This document shows positions 59,188 through 64,000 of a DNA stretch of 64,000 bases, one piece after another. Origin of the DNA: Flavobacterium ginsengisoli (GTDB lineage: Bacteria; Bacteroidota; Bacteroidia; Flavobacteriales; Flavobacteriaceae); NCBI RefSeq assembly GCF_029625315.1, contig NZ_CP121110.1, forward strand, positions 5,350,541 through 5,414,540, read 5' to 3'. Positions within the stretch are counted from its first letter, which is position 1. Each line of letters starts with the position of its first letter. A program made the position numbers and the translations under genes. The notes under the pieces were generated by a model. It worked only from the letters and a program-made list of their open reading frames with translations, was not told the DNA's origin and ran no database searches.

Positions 59188-60046
59188 ATGTCAAAAACAA
59201 TTTTCATTACAGGAACAAGTACAGGCTTCGGGAAATTAACAGCTGTAACATTAGCAAATGCAGGTCATTCAGTAATTGCAGGAATGCGCAATACAATTGA
59301 TAAAAATGCCGCTGTTGCGAAAGAATTGCAAGAAATCGAAAACATTGAAGTAGTAGATATCGATGTTACAGATGATGCATCAGTTAGCAAAGCAATCGAA
59401 AAAGTATTAGTTAAATACGGAAAAATTGATGTTCTAATTAATAACGCAAGCAGTAAGCGGTTTTGGTTTGCTTGAAGGATATTCAATTGATCAAGTTAGT
59501 AAAATGTTTGACGTAAACGTTTACAGCGTACTTCGTATGTATCAAGCAGTGCTTCCTTCTATGAGAAAAGAAAAAAATGGGCTTGTAATTAACATTACAA
59601 CTGGGGCAAGCGGACATACACTTCCTTTTATGGTTCCGTACATCGCATCAAAATTAGTTGTAGAAAGCTTTACGGAAGGTTTGCAAGATGAGCTTGCAGA
59701 TTATGGAATTGAAAACGTAAGCATTCAGCCAGGCGTTTATCCGACAGAAATGAATAACGGTTCTAAAGCTGGAATTCATGCCGATAAAGGAGCAATTATT
59801 GAAGAATATGGAGAGGCTGCAACCGAAAAATTCAATGCTTTAGGAACAGCATTATTTGGTAAAATGGCCCAGTTTGATATGAATCCACAAACTATTGCAG
59901 ATGGTATTTTAGAATTGGTAAGCATGAAAAAAGGAGAGAGACCACTTCGTTTTCCACTAGATGCCATTGCACAAGGAACCGATAAAGAATTTATTGAAGC
60001 TCGTGCCAACATTAAAGCAAAATGGGTAGCAGCTTACACCAATTAA
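59188..60046 (+). CDS. SDR-family NAD(P)-dependent oxidoreductase (one frame break)
   Basis: A cytosolic classical SDR: cofactor motif TGTSTGFG (residues ~9-16), NNA-type motif VLINNA, catalytic Tyr/Lys in PYIASK, PGVYPTEM after it. The frame breaks at GCAAGC (59446-59451); with GCAGC it reads INNAAVSGFGLLEGYSIDQVSKM and gives ~285 residues. The substrate is unknown. Downstream of the FNR-like site and 41 bp upstream of the VOC gene, so probably one operon. Confidence 0.9.
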
Positions 60047-60087
60047 TTTTTCAAAATACTAAATAATTAAAAAACATAGAAATAATC

Positions 60088-61095
60088 ATGAAAACAACTC
60101 ATAATAAATCAAATAAAAAAATACAAACTTCGGCAGCTGCAATGCTTAATTTATTAATACTCTTTTCTGCTTCAGAAAAAACTGTAGCGCAAACTAGCGC
60201 AGAAATCGTCGGAATCGATCATGTCGGAATCAATGTTCCAGATCTTAATAAAGCTGTTACATTTTTTAGTGATGTACTTGGATTTGCACCTGTGACACAA
60301 TTAGGACCAATTCCGCTTGATGCTGATTGGAAAAAACTAAATAACATTAATCCAAATACAGGAGCCGTTACCATAAAAATGATCAGTGCAGGAAACGGTG
60401 CAAGTATTGAAATATTTGAGTACGCAGATAACAAAGGAAGTAAAACACACCCAAATACAGATGATATTGGAGCATCTCACATCGCTTTTTATGTAAATGA
60501 TATTAAAGCATCAGTTCAATATTTAAAAAGTAAAGGTGTAAAAATTTTAGGAGAACCTTTTACAATGCCTTCTGGCGATACAGCTGGAGAAACTTGGGTG
60601 TATTTTGAAACGCCTTGGGGCTCTAAAATGGAGTTGGTTTCGTATCCAAACGGAAAAGGATATGAAAAAGCGAATCCAAAAACAGTATTATGGTCTCCAA
60701 AAAACGCAACAGTAAAAAAAGTTTCTGAAGCAGATTTTGATGCTAAAAAGAATACAGCAATAGTAGAAAATCATCTAAAAATCTGGAATGAAAAAGATGA
60801 GGTAAAACGTAAAGCTTTATTAAATCAAGTGTATGCTTCGAATGTCGAAATGGTGGATCGTCATTTTATTGCCGAAGGAATTGAGGATATCAGCAACTTT
60901 ATTGTAGAACTTCAAACTAAAAATCCTGATTTTAAATTCACTGTAAAATCTCTTGAAACCAATCATAATATTGCCCGATTGTATTGGCAATTTGGTTCGA
61001 AAGCAAAACCAGCTGTAGTAAGCGGAATGGATTTGTTTGTGATTGAAAATGGAAAAGTGCAGAAGCTTTATGTTTTTGTAGATCAAAAAGAATAA
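60088..61095 (+). CDS. VOC-domain protein fused to an NTF2/SnoaL-like domain, probably exported
   Basis: 335 residues. The N-terminus (MKTTHNKSNKKIQTSAAAMLNLLILFSAS...VAQ) looks like a signal peptide, odd for a VOC protein. A glyoxalase/VOC domain spans ~40-190 (IDHVGINVPDLNKAVTFFSDVLGFAPV; HIAFYVNDIKASVQYL; WGSKMELVSYP) with candidate metal residues H and E. The C-terminal ~120 residues (NTAIVENHLKIWNEKDEVKRKALLNQVYA) are SnoaL/NTF2-like. It might process a small organic compound together with the SDR. A terminator follows. Confidence 0.8.
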   Translation: MKTTHNKSNKKIQTSAAAMLNLLILFSASEKTVAQTSAEIVGIDHVGINVPDLNKAVTFFSDVLGFAPVTQLGPIPLDADWKKLNNINPNTGAVTIKMISAGNGASIEIFEYADNKGSKTHPNTDDIGASHIAFYVNDIKASVQYLKSKGVKILGEPFTMPSGDTAGETWVYFETPWGSKMELVSYPNGKGYEKANPKTVLWSPKNATVKKVSEADFDAKKNTAIVENHLKIWNEKDEVKRKALLNQVYASNVEMVDRHFIAEGIEDISNFIVELQTKNPDFKFTVKSLETNHNIARLYWQFGSKAKPAVVSGMDLFVIENGKVQKLYVFVDQKE

Positions 61096-61118
61096 CTTTT
61101 GATGAATTTAAAAGTTTT

Positions 61119-61149
61119 AAAAAGCCAGACCAATAAGTTCTGGCTTTTT
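61119..61149. terminator. Terminator after the VOC gene
   Basis: AAAAAGCCAGA (61119-61129) and TCTGGCTTTTT (61139-61149) form a perfect 11-bp stem, with T runs on both strands. Confidence 0.85.
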
Positions 61150-61235
61150 AAATTTTATAATATCCCTCTAAGAAAGCTCTTTAAGAACTTTCTGTATTTT
61201 TCATATTCTAAATATTAGTGCGTTAAAGCGCATTC

Positions 61236-61370
61236 TTACTCAGATGGCCTTTTTTTAGACAAAATATTATTGCTTTTTTCGTTTGTTCTGCTAGAAGTAC
61301 TTTTTAGAATATATTTTTTCTCAGATGTTCGTGTGCTGGATATTCTATTTTTTTGATTGGAAAAATTCAT
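61236..61370 (-). CDS. Possible small ORF, 44 residues
   Basis: ATG at 61370, stop at 61236-61238; basic and Ser/Asn/Lys-rich (MNFSNQKNRISSTRTSEKK...SKKRPSE). No homology recognised and no ribosome-binding site evident, which is normal for the phylum. It may be noise, but it fills most of the 400-base gap between the VOC and DoxX genes, on the same strand as the DoxX gene, and the near-perfect hairpin at 61384-61438 lies just upstream of its start. Confidence 0.25.
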   Translation of the reverse strand: MNFSNQKNRISSTRTSEKKYILKSTSSRTNEKSNNILSKKRPSE

Positions 61371-61383
61371 AGCAAGTAATTTA

Positions 61384-61438
61384 ACACCAAATAGTTTCGT
61401 CTAATTGAACTATAAAATTAGACGAAACTATTCGGTGT
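61384..61438. repeat. Long inverted repeat (22-bp stem) in intergenic region
   Basis: The left arm 61384-61405 (ACACCAAATAGTTTCG...) pairs with 61417-61438 (...CGAAACTATTCGGTGT) with a single A-C mismatch, around an 11-base loop. There is no T run after it on either strand, so a simple terminator is unlikely. It could be an operator, an RNA structure or the footprint of a small mobile element. Confidence 0.6.
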
Positions 61439-61498
61439 CTGTTATATAATTACGTTTGCTAATTGTTTAATTAAGAGGTTATAAGCGATAGGAGTTGT

Positions 61499-62314
61499 TT
61501 ACCTAATTCGCTTAAATTTAAGAGTATCTGTTTTGGTTGTAATAATTAAATCGGCTTTATGCAACCTATGTTTTCCTTTTAAATATTCTTCAGTGTTATT
61601 GTCGCCTGATTTTAAAATTAAAGAATCTTTTGTAAACGAATATTCTCCATTTACAATGCTTTTTGCCTGATCTGTTTTGTTAATTTGAAAATTATTCATG
61701 TTTTCAAAATGTAACCTTTCCTTGGTTTGGAGATTTTCCCAAGTACCATAAAATTCGTCTTCTTTCATATATTTATTTTTCAAAATACTGAACATGATAA
61801 AAAAACCGATGAATACGGCAGGAATATAAACAAACTTAATTACGCTAATCTTATTAAGCCAGTTAGGTCTATCGCTGTTTTGGTACAATGGAGGTTCTTC
61901 TAAGAAATATTTAAGGAAGACTTTATAATCAGAGAAAAATACAAACAACGCCATTAGCGTCAATATTATCGCAATTTCTTTTGCATTAATATCATATGCA
62001 AAATCTGTTAGAAGAATATTGACCATAAACGTAAGGAAAAGTATAATTCCTATTCTAGTTGTTTTTCTAAAAAAGAGTAGAAGTGAACTTATAATTTGTG
62101 TAACAGCAATAACAATTGGATACCAATAACAGTAACCATAATAATACCAAGTAAGACGGAAACCATCTAGAGAGCCAATAGGCATATCATATACGCTTGG
62201 CTGCGATACAAATTGAGTTTTTAATATTTTACCGTAAGCATACATGATTATAATTGTAGCTAAAAAGTATCTACAAAATGTGTGTAAAAAAAGATGGATT
62301 TTTTGCCAGTTCAT
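61499..62314 (-). CDS. DoxX-like membrane protein with C-terminal lipocalin-like domain
   Basis: 271 residues. Four or five transmembrane helices lie in residues ~10-135 (YFLATIIIMYAYGKIL; IIGIILFLTFMVNILLTDFAYD), in DoxX-like order, with another at ~152-172 (IKFVYIPAVFIGFFIMFSIL). The C-terminal ~95 residues (YGTWENLQTKERLHFENMNNFQ...TKTDTLKFKR) are soluble, probably a small lipocalin-like barrel. The start at 62314 is clear. It lies 86 bp downstream of the AraC gene on the same strand and may be co-transcribed. Confidence 0.7.
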   Translation of the reverse strand: MNWQKIHLFLHTFCRYFLATIIIMYAYGKILKTQFVSQPSVYDMPIGSLDGFRLTWYYYGYCYWYPIVIAVTQIISSLLLFFRKTTRIGIILFLTFMVNILLTDFAYDINAKEIAIILTLMALFVFFSDYKVFLKYFLEEPPLYQNSDRPNWLNKISVIKFVYIPAVFIGFFIMFSILKNKYMKEDEFYGTWENLQTKERLHFENMNNFQINKTDQAKSIVNGEYSFTKDSLILKSGDNNTEEYLKGKHRLHKADLIITTKTDTLKFKRIR

Positions 62315-62400
62315 ATTTGGTTTTTTTTGGTTTTACGTAGTTTCGAACTTTGTAAAAGTATATTATCCCAAAATGGTAGAATTGTACAAATGGAAACAGT

Positions 62401-63201
62401 TTAGACAAATAGCCAAATATTATCTTTTTTTGTATCTATATTTTTAAAAAATATTTGTGGATTGCTGTTTGTCAGTTCTTTAAAATTTCGAATAAAATGA
62501 GATTGATCATAAAAATCGTACTGAGATAATTCAGAAAAATTCTTGCTGACTTTCTGTTTTAGAATTGAGTTTCTAAAGCGATGTATTTTTCGATACTCCG
62601 AAGGCGATTTGCCAATATGTCTGGTAAATATTTTATTCAAATACTGTCTGCTAATTTGATGCTTTAGAGCAATTTCTTCAATCTTTTCGTCAGTTTCAAT
62701 ATCGGCAAGTATTTTTTCAATAAAAGAAAAATCTTTGACTTGTAATTTAGAAAGCAGATAATCTTCAAGCTCCTGACTTTGTTTGTCTTTAGTTAAGCTA
62801 AAAATTTCAATCATTTTATCATTAAAATCAGGCATAAAAGTAAAATCTAAAATAGTACTTTCTGAAAAAATAGTTTTTGAGTCTGATAAAAAATGACTTA
62901 TTCCTAATGGTTTAAAATAGATTGTAACTTCATTTATAAGCTCTTTGTAATGAATTTTAATAGGTTTGGTATATCTAGAAACCACACAAGTCATGATGTT
63001 TTTATCTGGCGATGACTTTATAGTGACTTCGTTATTTTGTATTTCGACATTAATATCTTCATTGGTCGTTAAAATGCAGAAATTATTTGGGAAGGTCAGA
63101 TATTGTATAGAGCCCGAAGTTTTATCTTTTGAGATGAAGTAATATCCATCGATATATTTTTTTAAAATTTCATTTTTAGGCTGATAAAAATCCAGATTCA
63201 T
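62401..63201 (-). CDS. AraC-family transcriptional regulator
   Basis: 266 residues. The N-terminal ~150 residues resemble the DUF6597-type sensor of Bacteroidetes AraC regulators (LDFYQPKNEILKKYIDGYYF). A C-terminal HTH_18 domain (~165-260) contains KIEEIALKHQISRQYLNKIFTRHIG and the conserved SQYDFYDQSHFIRNFKELTNSNPQIF. Divergent from the TolC-family gene at 63465, a plausible target. Confidence 0.88.
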   Translation of the reverse strand: MNLDFYQPKNEILKKYIDGYYFISKDKTSGSIQYLTFPNNFCILTTNEDINVEIQNNEVTIKSSPDKNIMTCVVSRYTKPIKIHYKELINEVTIYFKPLGISHFLSDSKTIFSESTILDFTFMPDFNDKMIEIFSLTKDKQSQELEDYLLSKLQVKDFSFIEKILADIETDEKIEEIALKHQISRQYLNKIFTRHIGKSPSEYRKIHRFRNSILKQKVSKNFSELSQYDFYDQSHFIRNFKELTNSNPQIFFKNIDTKKDNIWLFV

Positions 63202-63464
63202 GTTCTCTTTGGGGAAATGGTATTTATGAAACTAAAATAGCAAATTAAAAGTTTGCACAAGTGTTACCTGCTCATTTTTTAAATATAAATTTTAACTGGA
63301 TATAACGTTTTAAATTCCAATTTATAAAGGGATAATTGGTTATTTGAAACGATTGTTTTCATTTTTTAATATAAGAATATGTACCATTCTGTTTTTTAGA
63401 TATCAATGGTTTTATAATTAGGTTTTTTCGTATATTTATAATGTAATAAATAAAGAATAGACCC

Positions 63465-64000
63465 ATGCACAGACACTACTTTCTTTTATTTGTTTTGTTG
63501 ACTTTGTCTTCAGTCAATGGAATTTCACAAATTAATTACAATCTTCAAAAATCCCTTCAAACAGCAAAGAAAAATAATCCCGTTCTCAAAGGGCAATATT
63601 ATGACGTAGATATTGCTGAAAGCGATATTGTGACGGCAAAGTTAAGGCCAAATCTAATTTTCGGATTTAATTACATTGGTGTTGCTGCAGAAAAAAACTA
63701 TGCGCCTAATACTGGTTTTTTTAATAGCGCTAATACGCAAACCAATTTGCAATTAGGAAAAGTTTTTCAGCTTGCTGGAACACGTAAAAACAAAATTGAT
63801 TTTGCAAGCCAGAATTCGGTTTTGACGCAAAAAAACTACAATGAAATAGAACGTAACTTATTTCAGGATGTAGGCCTAAAATGGGTTGATGTTTGGCAGA
63901 CACAAAAACAATTGGAAATTGTTAAAAAAGCTAGCGGCAACCTTGATAGTTTGGTAATTATAAATAAAGTCCGTTTAAAAAATCAAGTCATTACAGAGAC
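63465..64000 (+). CDS. TolC-family outer-membrane efflux protein, 5' part
   Basis: Starts MHRHYFLLFVLLTLSSVNGISQ, a signal peptide, and continues in frame to the window edge with OEP-type sequence (INYNLQKSLQTAKKNNPVLKGQ; EIERNLFQDVGLKWVDVWQTQ). This type usually precedes membrane-fusion and RND or other pump genes. GTATATTTA about 30 bases upstream may be its -7 region. The 263-base divergent gap with the AraC gene holds nothing else I can name. Confidence 0.88.
   Translation, partial: MHRHYFLLFVLLTLSSVNGISQINYNLQKSLQTAKKNNPVLKGQYYDVDIAESDIVTAKLRPNLIFGFNYIGVAAEKNYAPNTGFFNSANTQTNLQLGKVFQLAGTRKNKIDFASQNSVLTQKNYNEIERNLFQDVGLKWVDVWQTQKQLEIVKKASGNLDSLVIINKVRLKNQVITE

Overview
This is an AT-rich stretch of a Bacteroidota chromosome. 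It is almost certainly Flavobacterium or a close relative. The evidence is the type IX secretion (T9SS) sorting domain and SprB repeats, -7 promoter elements of the TAnnTTTG type, the absence of Shine-Dalgarno sites, and family members typical of Flavobacteriaceae (Reg_prop/LytS kinase, SIMPL protein, YwqK-like MORN lipoprotein). No tRNA, rRNA, CRISPR array, phage or insertion sequence was seen.

Layout. 1-4.8 kb: a LOG-type nucleotide phosphoribohydrolase (running off the left edge), a MORN lipoprotein and uvrA. 4.9-7.9 kb: a compact four-gene operon of unknown role (tandem zinc-ribbon mini-protein, two coiled-coil proteins, a TPR lipoprotein with a membrane tail). 8-11.8 kb: a LytTR response regulator and a propeller-type sensor kinase. 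11.9-23.7 kb: housekeeping and envelope genes (CLC channel, gamma-glutamyltransferase, ACP phosphodiesterase, glmM, lipid A acyltransferase, rhomboid, SIMPL protein, histidine kinase, alpha/beta hydrolase, DUF2490). 23.9-30.7 kb: a TetR-controlled exporter operon (TolC-like, HlyD-like, two ATPases, two permeases) laid out like E. coli CecR/YbhGFSR. 30.9-55.8 kb: a large surface and secretion locus. 56-64 kb: an MFS exporter, an XRE-cupin regulator, a Crp/Fnr regulator, an SDR, a VOC-NTF2 protein, a DoxX-like protein, an AraC regulator, and the start of another TolC-family gene.

The most interesting region is 30.9-55.8 kb. It encodes an FN3 protein, a 1,707-residue SprB-repeat T9SS adhesin with a threefold ~310-residue macro-repeat, and, after frame repair, a ~2,027-residue protein. 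That protein has FN3, an HExxH metallopeptidase, a hydrophobic linker and a C-terminal PD-(D/E)XK-like nuclease. A cytosolic gene that looks like its immunity partner overlaps it by 4 bp. Downstream lie two lipoproteins, an outer-membrane barrel and a ~1,556-residue exported protein. I read it as a surface-delivered polymorphic toxin and adhesin system.

A caveat affects the whole window: seventeen reading-frame breaks occur in fourteen otherwise well-conserved genes. Ten sit where GCAGC or GCTGC is expected but GCAAGC, GCTTGC, GCTCGC, GCGAGC or GCAGAGC is read, and five are in homopolymers. I treat these genes as probably intact and the breaks as probable sequence errors, possibly caused by base modification, and give whole-gene coordinates.
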